Numbered from the stretch's first letter, positions 41,267-52,800 are shown. The stretch is 64,000 bases of DNA from Bacteroidales bacterium (GCA_021371955.1 JAJFVD010000003.1:248001-312000); one strand, 5' to 3'. The notes: generated by a model from the letters alone, not told the origin. Program-made: numbers and translations.

Positions 41267-41303
41267 AATTATATTAAGGCCATTGGCCTCTGCCAATTCA
41301 AGA

Positions 41304-42554
41304 CTAGCCTCCGAAGTCATCAAATGCTACGTTTTCTTCAGGAACACCAAGATTGTCCAGCATTTTTGTAACGGCGCTGTTCATCATTGGAGGTCCGCAA
41401 AGGTAGTATTCAATATCTTCCGGCGCATCGTGCTTGCTGAGGTAGTTATCGAGCAATGCCTGGTGGATAAAACCAGTTAATCCTGTCCAGTTATCTTCCG
41501 GTTTTGGTTCACTGAGAGCAATATTGAAGGTAAAGTTTGGAAACTCTTTTTCAATAGCGCGGAATTGCTCTGCATAGAATACTTCGCGAAGCGAACGTGC
41601 TCCATACCAGAAACTTACTTTTCGTTTAGTCTTTTCAGTCTGGAAGAGGTGGAAAATATGTGAACGCATAGGTGCCATACCTGCTCCTCCACCAACGAAT
41701 ACTATTTCGTTGTCGGTAGGCTTGATAAAGAACTCGCCGTAAGGGCCAGATATAGTCACTTTGTCGCCAGGTTTGCGGGAGAATATGTATGAAGAACAGA
41801 TTCCCGGATTTACAGGCATAAATGTACCCTTAGCTCTGTCCCATGGCGGAGTGGCGATACGGATGTTAAGCATCACGATATTGCCTTCGGCAGGGTGGTT
41901 AGCCATTGAATAGGCACGGAAAGTTTCTTCGTTATTCTTCATTTTGAGATCCCATATCTTCATCTTGTCCCAGTCTTCATGGAATTCAGGCTGAACTTCG
42001 ATATCTTTTGAGAAATCAACTTCGCATGGCGGGATATCAATTTGAATGTAGCCTCCAGATTTGAATTTGAGATGTTCGCCTTCCGGCAGTTTAACTACAA
42101 ATTCTTTGATAAATGTAGCAACGTTTACATTGCTGACAACCTCGCACTCCCATTTCTTTATACCGAGTACCTCTTCAGGAATCTCGATTTCCATATCCTC
42201 TTTGACTTTTACCTGACAGCCAAGTCTCCATTGAGTCTGCTGTTGTTTTCTTGTGAAGAAACCAACTTCTGTAGGAAGAATTTCTCCGCCACCTTTAGTA
42301 ACACGGCACTTGCACATTCCGCAGGTTCCGCCGCCGCCACAGGCAGATGGAAGAAATATTTTCTCGTTACTGAGTGTTGTGAGAATTGTAGAGCCAGGGC
42401 TTACAATAAGCTCTTTTTCACCTTCGTTTATAGAGAGTTTAACCTCTCCTGAAGGCGTTAGTTTTGCTTTTGCATACAGCAACATCGCCACCAAAAGGAG
42501 AGTCACTATAAGAAACGATACTACTGATATTATTAAAATTGATGTTAGATTCAT
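41304..42554 (-). CDS. nqrF: Na+-translocating NADH:quinone reductase subunit F
   Basis: A 416-residue electron-entry subunit. It has an N-terminal membrane helix, then a 2Fe-2S ferredoxin domain ([16 protein letters not shown] with a later WRLGCQV). The FAD-binding part is [10 protein letters not shown], and the NADH-binding part is [24 protein letters not shown] and [13 protein letters not shown]. It passes electrons from NADH through FAD and the iron-sulfur centre to the other subunits. It is the last gene of nqrABCDEF, 12 bases after nqrE. Confidence 0.97.
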   Translation of the reverse strand: MNLTSILIISVVSFLIVTLLLVAMLLYAKAKLTPSGEVKLSINEGEKELIVSPGSTILTTLSNEKIFLPSACGGGGTCGMCKCRVTKGGGEILPTEVGFFTRKQQQTQWRLGCQVKVKEDMEIEIPEEVLGIKKWECEVVSNVNVATFIKEFVVKLPEGEHLKFKSGGYIQIDIPPCEVDFSKDIEVQPEFHEDWDKMKIWDLKMKNNEETFRAYSMANHPAEGNIVMLNIRIATPPWDRAKGTFMPVNPGICSSYIFSRKPGDKVTISGPYGEFFIKPTDNEIVFVGGGAGMAPMRSHIFHLFQTEKTKRKVSFWYGARSLREVFYAEQFRAIEKEFPNFTFNIALSEPKPEDNWTGLTGFIHQALLDNYLSKHDAPEDIEYYLCGPPMMNSAVTKMLDNLGVPEENVAFDDFGG

Positions 42555-42566
42555 TTTCTTTTCCTC

Positions 42567-43184
42567 TTATAGTTTAATACCCATAAAGCTCATAAAGGCT
42601 ATACCCATAAGGCCTACTACAATGAATGTGATTCCCAGGCCGCGTAATGGAGCAGGGATATTTGAATATTTAAGCTTCTCGCGGATAGCTGCCAGTGAAA
42701 CAATTGCAAGGAACCAGCCAACACCCGAGCCGAGTGCGAAAGTTGTTGCCTGTCCCAATGTTTCATAGCCTCTTTCCTGCATGAACAGTGAACCTCCGAG
42801 AATTGCGCAGTTAACGGCAATAAGGGGAAGAAAAATTCCGAGGGACGAATAAAGCGCAGGAGTAAACTTTTCTACAACCATTTCTACAAGTTGGGTGATT
42901 GAAGCTACTACTGCAATAAATATGATGAAACTTAAAAAACTAAGATCCAAATCGGCAAATTGCGGGCTCAGCCAACTGAGTGCTCCAGGCAATAATACAT
43001 ATTTGTAAATAAGGTAGTTAACGGGAAGTGTAATCACAAGTACGAAAATTACTGCAATTCCAAGACCTGTTGCTGTTTTTACGCTTTTTGAAACGGCCAG
43101 AAATGAACACATTCCCAAAAAGTAGGCAAATACCATATTCTCCATGAATATGGATTTGACGAATATATTTACTAATTCTTGCAT
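42567..43184 (-). CDS. nqrE: Na+-translocating NADH:quinone reductase subunit E
   Basis: A 205-residue membrane subunit with about six helices. It has [22 protein letters not shown] at the start (C of MCSF is a likely iron-site ligand), [20 protein letters not shown] with the second conserved Cys, and [20 protein letters not shown]. With NqrD it forms the intramembrane iron or 2Fe-2S site. The sequence and gene order match nqrE rather than rnfA. Confidence 0.96.
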   Translation of the reverse strand: MQELVNIFVKSIFMENMVFAYFLGMCSFLAVSKSVKTATGLGIAVIFVLVITLPVNYLIYKYVLLPGALSWLSPQFADLDLSFLSFIIFIAVVASITQLVEMVVEKFTPALYSSLGIFLPLIAVNCAILGGSLFMQERGYETLGQATTFALGSGVGWFLAIVSLAAIREKLKYSNIPAPLRGLGITFIVVGLMGIAFMSFMGIKL

Positions 43185-43198
43185 TTTGGTATATGTTA

Positions 43199-43819
43199 TT
43201 ATTTTTCAATTAAATCTTTAGAAATGCTTCTTTGAACCCAAATGATCAGTCCAATAAGAATCAATGCCATAGGTGGGAGAATCATCAGACCGTTGTTTTC
43301 GTAAAAACCGCCGTTTTTAAGATACCAGTTAAGCGGAATAATTTGAATTCCTAAAAGAGTGCCCGATCCGAAGAATTCACGAACAAATGCAACGACCACC
43401 AGAATTATTCCGTAGCCAAAACCATTCGCAAGGCCGTCTATGAGAGAAGGGAAAGGTTTGTTTCCAAGTGCAAATGCCTCAATCCTCCCCATAATGATAC
43501 AGTTGGTGATAATCAATCCTACAAACACAGAAAGCTGTTTACTCACCTCATATGAGTATGCTTTCAGAATCTGGTCCACAAGGATAACGAGCATTGCAAC
43601 AACCACAAGCTGTACAATAATCCGGATTCTGTTCGGAATTGTATTTCTTATAAGAGATATGATAAAACTTGAAAACCCGGTTACAATGGTTACCGAGATA
43701 GCCATTACAATAGCCGGTTCAAGCTTAGTGGTTACTGCAAGCGCAGAACAGATACCCAGCACCAGTACGGTAATTGGGTTTCCTTTGAAAAGAGGTTCTG
43801 TAAATATCTTTTTATTCAT
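43199..43819 (-). CDS. nqrD: Na+-translocating NADH:quinone reductase subunit D
   Basis: A 206-residue membrane subunit, paired with NqrE. It shows [20 protein letters not shown], the cysteine-containing [20 protein letters not shown] and [20 protein letters not shown]. About six membrane helices are present. It lies 7 bases after nqrC and 14 bases before nqrE in the nqr operon. Confidence 0.96.
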   Translation of the reverse strand: MNKKIFTEPLFKGNPITVLVLGICSALAVTTKLEPAIVMAISVTIVTGFSSFIISLIRNTIPNRIRIIVQLVVVAMLVILVDQILKAYSYEVSKQLSVFVGLIITNCIIMGRIEAFALGNKPFPSLIDGLANGFGYGIILVVVAFVREFFGSGTLLGIQIIPLNWYLKNGGFYENNGLMILPPMALILIGLIIWVQRSISKDLIEK

Positions 43820-43826
43820 CGCTTAT

Positions 43827-44567
43827 CTATTTAATAGGGGTTTTTATTGCGGCTTTTGTTGTATCTGCGGGAACTGTCATTGTGCTGTCTGCTGCAGCAG
43901 GTACAACGGGAGCCGGCTCCTTAAGATTTGCCTTGAAGAAGTTGAGATATTCTGTGAGGTTGTTCTTAAGCATTGCTTCAACCGCCTTTGATGTTATTGT
44001 CCCTCCTGAAATTGCATCAACCTGATTAACAGCTGTTGGATCTGCTCCGCCTTTTACAACTAATATTGAAACAAAATTTCCGTTTTCAAATATCTGTTTT
44101 CCTTCAAATTGTTTACAGAATGCTGGGGTACTGATCTCTGCTCCCAGTCCCGGAGTTTCTCCTTTGTGGTCAAAAGTGGTACCGAATATTGTGTTGAAAT
44201 CGCTCTTCATAGCTACATATCCCCAAATAGGACCCCAAAGGCCTGTTCCGTGTACCGGTAATATGTAGATTCTGTCTTTTGTATCAAGGGTACATATGTA
44301 CAACTGAAGAGTAAGATCTCCCTCCTGTATTGTTGTATCTTTAATATACTTTGAATATAAATCTTCAATGTATTTAGCCTTGTCGGCTGCAGTTGCTGCT
44401 TCGGTCCCCAGGTGAACCGATTTTAAAACCATCTGCTTGGTTTCAATCTCAATATTTCTTTCCTGTTTGTCTTTTAAAAGATATGAGGCGAGCGCAAGAA
44501 CGACAGCGACTATAACAACAAGTATTGTTGAATATATAACTGTATATAAGTTTTTATTTGTGTCCAT
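43827..44567 (-). CDS. nqrC: Na+-translocating NADH:quinone reductase subunit C
   Basis: A 246-residue subunit. One N-terminal membrane helix (TVIYSTILVVIVAVVLALAS) is followed by a periplasmic FMN-binding domain. The FMN attachment threonine is in DAISGGTITSKAVEAML at about residue 190; the common SGAT reads SGGT here. GLWGPIWGYVAMKSDFNT and ETPGLGAEIS are further conserved blocks. A Pro/Ala-rich C-terminal tail is unusual. Covalent FMN loading requires an ApbE transferase, not present in this window. Confidence 0.95.
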   Translation of the reverse strand: MDTNKNLYTVIYSTILVVIVAVVLALASYLLKDKQERNIEIETKQMVLKSVHLGTEAATAADKAKYIEDLYSKYIKDTTIQEGDLTLQLYICTLDTKDRIYILPVHGTGLWGPIWGYVAMKSDFNTIFGTTFDHKGETPGLGAEISTPAFCKQFEGKQIFENGNFVSILVVKGGADPTAVNQVDAISGGTITSKAVEAMLKNNLTEYLNFFKANLKEPAPVVPAAADSTMTVPADTTKAAIKTPIK

Positions 44568-44582
44568 TGTTGTTCTCCTTAT

Positions 44583-45743
44583 TTATTTTATTACGGCTCT
44601 CTTGAGTCTTCGTTTAATGTTAGACTGAACGATAATATGGTCAATAAGAGGCGCAAATGTGTTCATCAGCAAAATGGCGAGCATCATTCCTTCCGGGTAA
44701 CCGGCATTGAAGACACGTATCAATATTGCCATCATTCCAATTAAAAATCCATATATCCATTTTCCTGTTTCGGTTTGAGAACCTGTAACAGGATCTGTTG
44801 CCATAAATACGGCTCCAAAGGCAAATCCGCCCATAACCAGGTGGTTCCAGGCAGGCATAGCCATATAAGACGAAGGATCAGTTGCAAGGACATTTAGCAG
44901 AAGGCCGGTTAATAATCCACCGGCAAAAGTGGATACCATAATTTTCCAGCTTGCTATTCCTGTAAAAATCAATAGTGCTGCGCCAATCAAAATTGCTATT
45001 GTCGATGTCTCTCCAATGGAACCAGGAATGAAGCCGGTGAACATATCCATAAATGAAGGAACCGGCGATCCTGCTGCTGCGTTTGCAAGGGGAGTAGCTC
45101 CGGAAAAACCGTCTACAACACCCTGTCCGCTGCTAAGCCCGGATATCCATATTTTATCTCCTGATATCTGCGAAGGATATGCAAAGAATACAAATGCTCT
45201 TGAAAGAAGTGCCGGATTCCAGATATTCATACCCGTTCCTCCAAATACCTCTTTTCCTACAATTACGGCAAATGCAACCGACAATGCAAGAATCCAAAGC
45301 GGAACATCAACCGGCATAATAAGAGGTATTAACATACCTGAAACAAGGAAGCCCTCATTTACCTCATGTCCTCTGATTTGTGCAGCAGCAAACTCGATTC
45401 CGAGTCCAACCACATATGAGACAATAACAAGGGGAAGAACCCTCAGGAATCCGTACCAGAACATCTGCATGAAATCCATCGACCCTCCGACAGAGAGATT
45501 GTACTGATAACCTGTGTTATACATACCAAACAAAAGTGCAGGTAAAAGTGCTATTATAACAATTGTCATAGTCCTTTTGAGGTCTATTGAATCGCGGACA
45601 TGCACTCCTTTTTTTGTGAGATATTCCGGTACATAAAGAAAGGTCTCAAATGCATCGAATGTTGAGTGAAGGAAACTGAGTTTTCCCCCTTTACTGAATG
45701 TAGGTTTAATATTATCTATTAGATTTTTTAATGCTTTCATCAC
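44583..45743 (-). CDS. nqrB: Na+-translocating NADH:quinone reductase subunit B
   Basis: A 386-residue membrane subunit with about ten helices. It carries the covalent-FMN motif DGFSGATPLANAA at about residue 215, ending in Thr-Pro as in other NqrB proteins. Other blocks are YGFLRVLPLVIVSYVVGLG, NEGFLVSGMLIPLIMP and FMATDPVTGSQTETGKWIYG. It holds FMN and riboflavin and the sodium path. It begins 8 bases after nqrA. Confidence 0.97.
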   Translation of the reverse strand: MMKALKNLIDNIKPTFSKGGKLSFLHSTFDAFETFLYVPEYLTKKGVHVRDSIDLKRTMTIVIIALLPALLFGMYNTGYQYNLSVGGSMDFMQMFWYGFLRVLPLVIVSYVVGLGIEFAAAQIRGHEVNEGFLVSGMLIPLIMPVDVPLWILALSVAFAVIVGKEVFGGTGMNIWNPALLSRAFVFFAYPSQISGDKIWISGLSSGQGVVDGFSGATPLANAAAGSPVPSFMDMFTGFIPGSIGETSTIAILIGAALLIFTGIASWKIMVSTFAGGLLTGLLLNVLATDPSSYMAMPAWNHLVMGGFAFGAVFMATDPVTGSQTETGKWIYGFLIGMMAILIRVFNAGYPEGMMLAILLMNTFAPLIDHIIVQSNIKRRLKRAVIK

Positions 45744-45751
45744 TTATCCGG

Positions 45752-47131
45752 TTAAGACATTTCTTTAATCATCAAATCGATACCTTTGGAAACAATTTCC
45801 TGAATTTCGGTTTTCGAAGGACATACAAATTCACAGAGAGCAAAATCCTCTTCAATAATTTCGTAAATTCCGAGAGCCTCCATTTTATCAATATCTTCGG
45901 CAAGTATGGCTTTAAGAAGGTACATCGGATAGATATCCATAGGAAGAACCTTCTCGTATACGCCGGTCATAACGAATGCCCTCTCTCCGCCGTTTAGGTT
46001 TGTGTCTAAAGAGTACTTTTTCGAAGGCGTGAGCCATGAAAAATATGAGTGAGAAAAACTGAATTTTTTGGCACGGAATGGTTTGCTCCAGCCAAACATC
46101 TCTCTGTATTTACCTTCGGAAACAAGAGTAATCTGATTGTGGAAAATACCAAGAGAGCCATTCTCTCCAATGTTGTCTCCTGTGAGAACGTTCCCGCTGA
46201 TGAAGCGAACCGGTAAAAGTTCGCCGCTCTTCTTTTCAGGAGTGAGTTCAACAAATTCCATGATATCGCTCATTGGCATTCCAGGAAGCGTTTCAATATA
46301 GCATGGCTTTTTAGCTCTTGGACCGGTGATTGCAATTATCTTTCGAAGATCAAATACTCCTTTCGAGAAGAGACGGCCTATTGCTGCGAGAGTATATAAA
46401 TCCATTGTCCACACTACGTCTCCCTTGTTAATGGGGCTGATGTGGTGAATCTGAACGCCAACATTTCCTGCAGGGTGAGGTCCGTCAAAAACGTGAAGAG
46501 AAACTTTTTCGAGTCTGTGAAGAGGACTGCCGGCAAAATTATCGGCATTAAGACTTAGGTGTACGCCTCCGCATGTAAGTTTAGAGAGTACCTCAACTCC
46601 AACCTGCATATGTTCAAACTCAGCTTTTAACGTAAAATCAAGATCTGGAGCAAGCGGTGAAGTATCAAATCCGGATATAAAAATAGCTTTCGGTTCGACT
46701 GAAGGGCTTGGAATTATTCCATAGGGCCTCTGTTTAATCATTGGCCACATCCCGCCGGCAAGAAGAGTCTCTTTGAGTTCTTTTTGTGTTGCCTTACGAA
46801 AGTTAGGGGTGACTATTTGTTGATACTCATGCTTCTTATCGGACTCAATAAGAATTTCTAAAAGTTTTCGCTTTTCTCCGCGGACAACTTCTTTAACAGT
46901 ACCGCTTATTGGAGAACAAATGAGAATCTCCGGCCTTTTTTTATCTGCAATAACAGGTGTTCCGGCTTTTACCAGATCCCCTTCTTTTACAAGAAGCTTG
47001 GGATTGAGGCCTTTAAAGTCAGTTGGCTTTACTGCAATTATATTAGGTGAGATGTTCTTAGCGATGTGGGTTTCGGCACTTCCTTTTAGAGGAATGTTTA
47101 AACCTTTGCGTAATCGAATTTTATTTGACAT
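45752..47131 (-). CDS. nqrA: Na+-translocating NADH:quinone reductase subunit A
   Basis: A 459-residue peripheral cytoplasmic subunit linked to quinone binding. It starts MSNKIRLRKGLNIPLKGSAE and has KPTDFKGLNPKLLVKEGDLV, VRGEKRKLLEILIESD, FISGFDTSPLAPDLDF and VWTMDLYTLAAIGRLF. The ATG at 47131 gives the family start; an upstream in-frame ATG at 47155 adds eight unrelated residues. It is the first gene of the operon, divergent from uvrD. Confidence 0.97.
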   Translation of the reverse strand: MSNKIRLRKGLNIPLKGSAETHIAKNISPNIIAVKPTDFKGLNPKLLVKEGDLVKAGTPVIADKKRPEILICSPISGTVKEVVRGEKRKLLEILIESDKKHEYQQIVTPNFRKATQKELKETLLAGGMWPMIKQRPYGIIPSPSVEPKAIFISGFDTSPLAPDLDFTLKAEFEHMQVGVEVLSKLTCGGVHLSLNADNFAGSPLHRLEKVSLHVFDGPHPAGNVGVQIHHISPINKGDVVWTMDLYTLAAIGRLFSKGVFDLRKIIAITGPRAKKPCYIETLPGMPMSDIMEFVELTPEKKSGELLPVRFISGNVLTGDNIGENGSLGIFHNQITLVSEGKYREMFGWSKPFRAKKFSFSHSYFSWLTPSKKYSLDTNLNGGERAFVMTGVYEKVLPMDIYPMYLLKAILAEDIDKMEALGIYEIIEEDFALCEFVCPSKTEIQEIVSKGIDLMIKEMS

Positions 47132-47145
47132 CTTTTTCCTTAAAA

Positions 47146-47179
47146 TTTGCGGCAAAGATACACATTATTTGTAATTTTG
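47146..47179 (+). promoter_or_regulatory. Probable uvrD promoter
   Basis: TTTG at 47146-47149 and TAATTTTG at 47172-47179, spaced 22 bases, resemble the phylum promoter. The -7 box ends 6 bases before the ATG, so the transcript would have almost no 5' leader. Confidence 0.4.
47153..47160 (-). promoter_or_regulatory. Probable -7 box of the nqr operon
   Basis: TATCTTTG on the minus strand fits TAnnTTTG and lies 21 bases before the nqrA start. No clear TTTG was seen upstream. It sits next to the plus-strand box for uvrD (47172-47179), so the two divergent genes share a 54-base control region. Confidence 0.4.
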
Positions 47180-47185
47180 GCATTA

Positions 47186-49708
47186 ATGAATAGAGAATTT
47201 TCTAATATATGTGAGGGGTTGAATACTGCTCAGAGTCAAGCAGTTGAACAATTTGAGGGGCCATCTTTGATAGTGGCGGGAGCGGGTTCGGGAAAAACAA
47301 GAGTACTGACCTGTAGAATAGCTAACATTTTGAATCACGGGCACAAAGCAGGTTCGGTTCTTGCTTTGACATTTACGAATAAGGCTTCTAAGGAGATGAA
47401 AGAAAGAATTTCCACACTGGTGGGAAGTTCGCTTTCGAAAAATCTGTGGATGGGTACTTTTCACTCAATTTTTGTTCGTTTCCTGAGAGAAGACGCAGAA
47501 TTGCTGGGATTTCCAAAGAGCTTTACGATATACGATACTTCGGATTCGAGAAGCGCAATCCGAAATTGTGTCCGTGAGATGGGTCTCGACGAAAAGATTT
47601 ATAAGCCAAATGAGGTTCTCTCCAGAATATCGATGGCTAAAAACAATCTTGTAACTTCGGCTGCATACCTTTCAAATGCAGAATTAATTCAGAGGGATGC
47701 AATCGGGAAAAAGCCTAAGGTTGGAGAAATCTATCAGCTTTATGAGAAGAAGTGCAGGCAGGCCGGAGCTATGGATTTTGACGACATATTGTTGAATACC
47801 AATATTCTTTTACGCGACTTCCCGGATGTTCTTGAAAAATTACGCAACCGGTTCAGTTTTATACTTGTAGATGAGTATCAGGATACGAATTTTTCTCAAT
47901 ACCTTATAGTGAAGAAATTGTCATCCGGTCACAGAAATGTTTGCGTAGTGGGAGACGACTCTCAAAGCATCTACTCGTTCCGGGGGGCAAGAATTGAGAA
48001 TATTCTTAATTTTCTGAAAGACTATCCGGAAGCAAAGGAATTTAAGCTTGAGCAAAACTACCGTTCCACACAAACAATTGTGAAAGCCGCAAATAGTCTC
48101 ATATCCCGTAATTCAAACCGTTTAAACAAAGAGTGTTTCTCTACAGCAGATACCGGAGAAAAAATTGAGATAGTTAAAGGATATACCGATCAGGAAGAGG
48201 CATTTACACTGGCATCTTCCATCCTTTCAAATATTTATGATACAAAGGCCGAATACAGCGACTTTGCCGTTCTGTATCGTACCAACGCACAGTCGCGTGT
48301 TGTGGAGGAGGCGTTGCGAAAAAGATCACTTCCATATAAGATTTATGGCGGTCACTCTTTTTACGACAGGGCAGAAGTCAAGGATGTAATGTCCTATATG
48401 AGATTACTTGTAAATCCAAAAGACGACGAGGCTTTAAGAAGAGTAGTGAATGTTCCTCCGAGAGGGATAGGAGACACGACTATGAGCAATCTGGCCGCGG
48501 CGGCGGGTGCAGCTTCTGTTTCGATGTGGGAGGCACTGCATACAGGAGACCTTGCTTCCTTTGGCATCAAGGCCGCCGCAGCTGCCCGGCTGTTGGAATT
48601 TACAAAACTTATTTCGGAAGTATCTTTAAAAGTCCGCACAGTAAATGCCTATGAAATATCAATGGAGATTGTTTTACGCTCCGGATATATGACCTTTCTG
48701 AAATCCGATACGTCAATTGAAGGTCAGGCAAGAGTAGAAAATGTGGAAGAACTTTTCAACTCCATTAAGGAGTTTGAGGGAGATGCTCTTGGCGGAGTCA
48801 TTGATGAGGAACAGAATGATACAAATCAGGATTTAAATTCAGGCGAAAATAGGATTGCAGACTCTCAATCAGTGGAGAGTCAACCGGAAAACGGCAGCGT
48901 TTTGTTGGAGAATTTCCTCGAAAATATCTCTCTGATGAGTGCCGTAGATGAAAAGGTTGACAAGGAGGATAATAATAAAATAAGCCTGATGACTGTTCAT
49001 TCGGCAAAAGGTCTGGAGTTCCCTTATATATATGTAATAGGAATGGAAGAAAACCTTTTTCCAAGTCTTAACGCATCCAGTAGTGAGAGTGAGATAGAAG
49101 AGGAGAGGCGGCTGTTTTATGTCGCACTCACCCGGGCAAAAAAGCGGGTAACTCTTTCTTATGCCCAATCACGTTTTCGCTGGGGTGCCAATGTAAACTA
49201 TCCGCCAAGCAGGTTTCTTAAAGAGATTGACAAACAATATGTAAACTGGCCGGCATCAGATTCGGAAAATGTATCGGCAGGCCTATTTGATAAATGGGGC
49301 AGCCCTTCAGATGATTTAAATTACACAAAAAGCTATAACCGCCCTTCAAATTCAAGATATCCCGGTTCTGCTAAACCAAATTCGGGCCCTAGTTCTGCTT
49401 TTACAAATAACACATCTCCGCGTTCCGGGTTTGGGTCATCGGGTCAAAATTCCGGTTTGGTTCCTTCACAAAGTGCACCCACATTTTCAAAAAAATCTTT
49501 ACAATCTGAGCCCAGAACGACCCCATTTATACCAGACCCCGTGGAGAAGCTAAGAGAAAAAATGAGGGTGGAGCATGACCGTTTCGGATATGGAACTATT
49601 TTTTCACTCGAAGGTGACTTTCTGAATATGAGAGCAATAGTGGACTTTGATGAAGGAGGCAGAAAAACGTTGCTGTTAAAATTTGCAAAATTACGTATTG
49701 CCGAATAA
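47186..49708 (+). CDS. uvrD: UvrD/PcrA-type superfamily 1 DNA helicase
   Basis: An 840-residue 3'-5' helicase. Motifs in order: Q motif LNTAQSQAV, Ia/Walker A VAGAGSGKTRVLT, Walker B ILVDEYQDTNFSQYL, III GDDSQSIYSFRGA, IV KLEQNYRSTQTI, V MTVHSAKGLEFPYIYV and VI YVALTRAKKRVTLSYAQ. An acidic Asn/Gln/Glu-rich insert lies around residues 550-600. The C-terminal Ser/Pro/Asn-rich linker leads to a small RNA-polymerase/DNA-interaction domain (RFGYGTIFSLEGDFLNMRAI). It acts in repair and replication restart. The ATG at 47186 is used; 47147 lies inside the divergent promoter region. Confidence 0.95.
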   Translation: MNREFSNICEGLNTAQSQAVEQFEGPSLIVAGAGSGKTRVLTCRIANILNHGHKAGSVLALTFTNKASKEMKERISTLVGSSLSKNLWMGTFHSIFVRFLREDAELLGFPKSFTIYDTSDSRSAIRNCVREMGLDEKIYKPNEVLSRISMAKNNLVTSAAYLSNAELIQRDAIGKKPKVGEIYQLYEKKCRQAGAMDFDDILLNTNILLRDFPDVLEKLRNRFSFILVDEYQDTNFSQYLIVKKLSSGHRNVCVVGDDSQSIYSFRGARIENILNFLKDYPEAKEFKLEQNYRSTQTIVKAANSLISRNSNRLNKECFSTADTGEKIEIVKGYTDQEEAFTLASSILSNIYDTKAEYSDFAVLYRTNAQSRVVEEALRKRSLPYKIYGGHSFYDRAEVKDVMSYMRLLVNPKDDEALRRVVNVPPRGIGDTTMSNLAAAAGAASVSMWEALHTGDLASFGIKAAAAARLLEFTKLISEVSLKVRTVNAYEISMEIVLRSGYMTFLKSDTSIEGQARVENVEELFNSIKEFEGDALGGVIDEEQNDTNQDLNSGENRIADSQSVESQPENGSVLLENFLENISLMSAVDEKVDKEDNNKISLMTVHSAKGLEFPYIYVIGMEENLFPSLNASSSESEIEEERRLFYVALTRAKKRVTLSYAQSRFRWGANVNYPPSRFLKEIDKQYVNWPASDSENVSAGLFDKWGSPSDDLNYTKSYNRPSNSRYPGSAKPNSGPSSAFTNNTSPRSGFGSSGQNSGLVPSQSAPTFSKKSLQSEPRTTPFIPDPVEKLREKMRVEHDRFGYGTIFSLEGDFLNMRAIVDFDEGGRKTLLLKFAKLRIAE

Positions 49709-49816
49709 AAGTTTGGCACGCAATTTGTTTATTTCTAAAATGAAGTTTTTCATAGTTTAAGTTTAGGTTAAGTAATGGGGTCTTATCTTTAAAAGATGAG
49801 GCCTCATGAAATTTAA

Positions 49817-49840
49817 GGGGGGCACCAACCGGTGCCCCCC
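49817..49840. terminator. Terminator between uvrD and the fused dehydrogenase gene
   Basis: GGGGGGCACC (49817-49826) and GGTGCCCCCC (49831-49840) form a perfect 10-base stem with a 4-base loop, followed by TTTCTAT on the plus strand. It lies between convergent genes, best oriented for uvrD. Confidence 0.8.
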
Positions 49841-49864
49841 TTTCTATATTCCAGTACTAATTTA

Positions 49865-52800
49865 TTATTTGAATGCCTGCTCGCTTAGTCCCTTTCCGCT
49901 TAGCCTAAGGTCATGGAAGTAATCCGGAACAGGTTTCCCCTGCAGATAATCCACATAAAGTTTGGCTATGTATTGAGAGAGCATGAATCCGTGGCCGCGC
50001 ATACCGGTAAATAGCCCGAGTTCGGGATCGACAATGTAGCGGGGCTCAATATAATATCCGCTCCAAACTGCCTGGAATCCAACATCAGATAGCTGAGGTA
50101 TCCAGTTTGTAAATATTTCCGTAGCTATTTCTATAAACTCGCGGGTATTAACCTTGAGATTTTTGTCAGTCTCCTTTGCGTCAATTGCAGGTGATGCACA
50201 ACCGATAATCTGCCCTGTCTCGGCAAGCTGCTGTCCGTAAACAGCCGAGAATCCTTTGTATTTCCTGCGGTCGATGAGCATATCCAGGTTAGCTCCGTCT
50301 TTGCCAAGCATAGGAAGCCGTTTCGTAATAAATGCCTGATGTTTTACCGGATATAAACCTGTTTCGATTCCTAGTTTCGAGGCGAATTTGCCAGCATCTG
50401 CACCAAGAGCATTTATAAATATCTCAGTACGATATTCGACGAATTCTCTTCCCGGAGTCTGAACAATAACTCTGTACTCGTTTCCAACTTTACATACATC
50501 CAGTAATTTTGTGTTTTCGAGTATTGTTCCTCCGTTTTCGCGCCCTATTTCGCGTACTGTGTTTAGTGTAAGGCCGGGATTTGCCTGCCAGCAGTCGTTA
50601 GTAATGAGTGCATGGCTGTATATGTCCAGATTAGGATTAAAATGCCGAGAAATTTCTTTCCGGAAATCTTTCCTGTCAACCATATAGGCATCTGACCATC
50701 CTTTTGAAGCCTCAAGAGAACGGAATGTCTCCTCGTCATGTGCAAAGCTCACGTAACGAATTAATTTTAAATCGATATCGTGTCTTTCGTTGAGCTTAGT
50801 GAAGATTTCCAGATTATGTTTTGCTATGTCTGCAAGAGCAGGAAGAGAGAAGGCAGGACGACCTCCTGCAATGTTCCTCCACGAACTTCCAAGTCCGTTG
50901 TTAATAAGGTATGGCTTGTAACCTGCTTCAGAAAGGTATCTGAACAGAGAAGAACCGGCAATTCCGCCCCCTGCTATAATTGCAGGAACTTTTTCAACCC
51001 AGCGGCTTCCTTTTGGAATAATAATATTTTCAGTTTTTTTGTCGGCAACCATATCTCCGAGAGTAACCAGATTCGACATCGGTCCGCGCGGGGTAGGTTC
51101 ACCGAGAACTTCAATTCCGTATGGCTTCAGAAGCATTCTGGCTCTTGGAACGCACCTGTTGCCTCTGCAAGGTCCCATTCCTATACGGGTAATATGTTTC
51201 AGTTCATCGGAAGAGATAACTTTCCTGTCGCCAACGGCGGCAAGCATCTTTTCAACAGTGATATCTTCGCAGTGGCAGATAAATGTTTTTGAGTTATGTT
51301 CTCCATCAAGTTGTTTAAAGTCAAGGCTTTCAGGATATTTGTCCTTGAGAATAAATCCTCTTACTTCCAGAAGAGCCTCACCTTCAATAGTCAAAGATTT
51401 AACTCTTGCTATATTAGTCTTGTTCTCCTTCTTCAAAATTTTCTCAACTATTCCCTCGCCAAGTTTCTCTCCGTTGTTGTTTACAAGATATACTTCAGAA
51501 CCTTCTTCGGCCTTATATTCGATAGGAAGGAAAAGCCAGTTTTTATTGAATTGATATCCGAATATTGCAAGACCCGGGCACTGATATACACATCGCATAC
51601 AACCGACACATTTGTCATAGTCAATTACAGGAACCGTAGATGTTGATGATTTTGTAATTGCACCGTATTCGCAGGCAAACGAACAAGGGTTGCAGGCAAA
51701 TCCGTAAAGACAGTCAATTTGTACAAATCCGGTCTTTTGCATTCTCTCTGTTGATGGTCTGAATGGCTTTTCGATTATTCGAACCGGGTGTTGCTGAGAA
51801 TCAATGTATTCTTTCGAAACAGTGAGATATTCATCGTAATTTGAGCGTACTCCCATATCCTGCATGATTTCGAACGCACACTGTTTACCTCTGAGTACAG
51901 CCGAAGTTCCCTCGCCGATTCTCACAGAGTCGCCAACTCCATGACATTTTCTTCCATATACTTCAACCCCTTTTCTAAACAGCTGATTGTCCGGGATGAG
52001 GCCTGTGCATATATTTATACAATCGATATCGTCAATTATTTTTTCTGTTCCCGGAATTGGTTTGAAATTTTCACATTCGGCTATCACTGCGCCTACAACT
52101 CCTGTTTTGTCGGCATTTGGGATTGCCTCAAGCAAAATATGTGATGTAAGGATTGGAATTCCGAGTCTTCTCACTCTGTTTGCCTGAACAGGAAATCCAC
52201 CCTCTTTTGGCATAGCCTCTATGATAGCTTTTACAGTGGCCCCTGCCTGCATAGCCTGATAGGATGTGAGATAACCGATATTTCCTGCACCAACGGTAAG
52301 AATTTTCTTTCCCAGAAGAGTGAGTTCATTGTTCATCATTCTCTGAACAACTGCAGCAGTGTATACTCCGGGAAGGTCATCGTTTTTGAATGCAGGCATA
52401 AATGGAACTGCACCAGTGGCAATTACAAGATATTCTGCATCTACGTAAAATACTTCCTGTTTTGCAATATCTTTAACAACAATGCGATTACCTTCAAGTA
52501 TGTCCCAAACAACAGAGTCAAGCAGAATCCCTGAATGGTCGTCCCCGGCCAGAGTGTTTGCTATGTCAAACCCCCTCATGCCGCCAAATCTCTTCTCCTT
52601 TTCAAAAAAGAAAAATTGATGGGTCTGCATTAAAAACTGCCCGCCAATTTTACTGTTATTGTCAATTACCAAATTGTGAATTGCAGAATTATTGAGTTCT
52701 TCACGTACCGCCAGACCTGCAGGTCCTGCACCAATAATTGCTACAGTTGTTTTATAAACCTTAGTTTGCAAATCGCCTGCCTTTGAAGATGCAATTTCCT

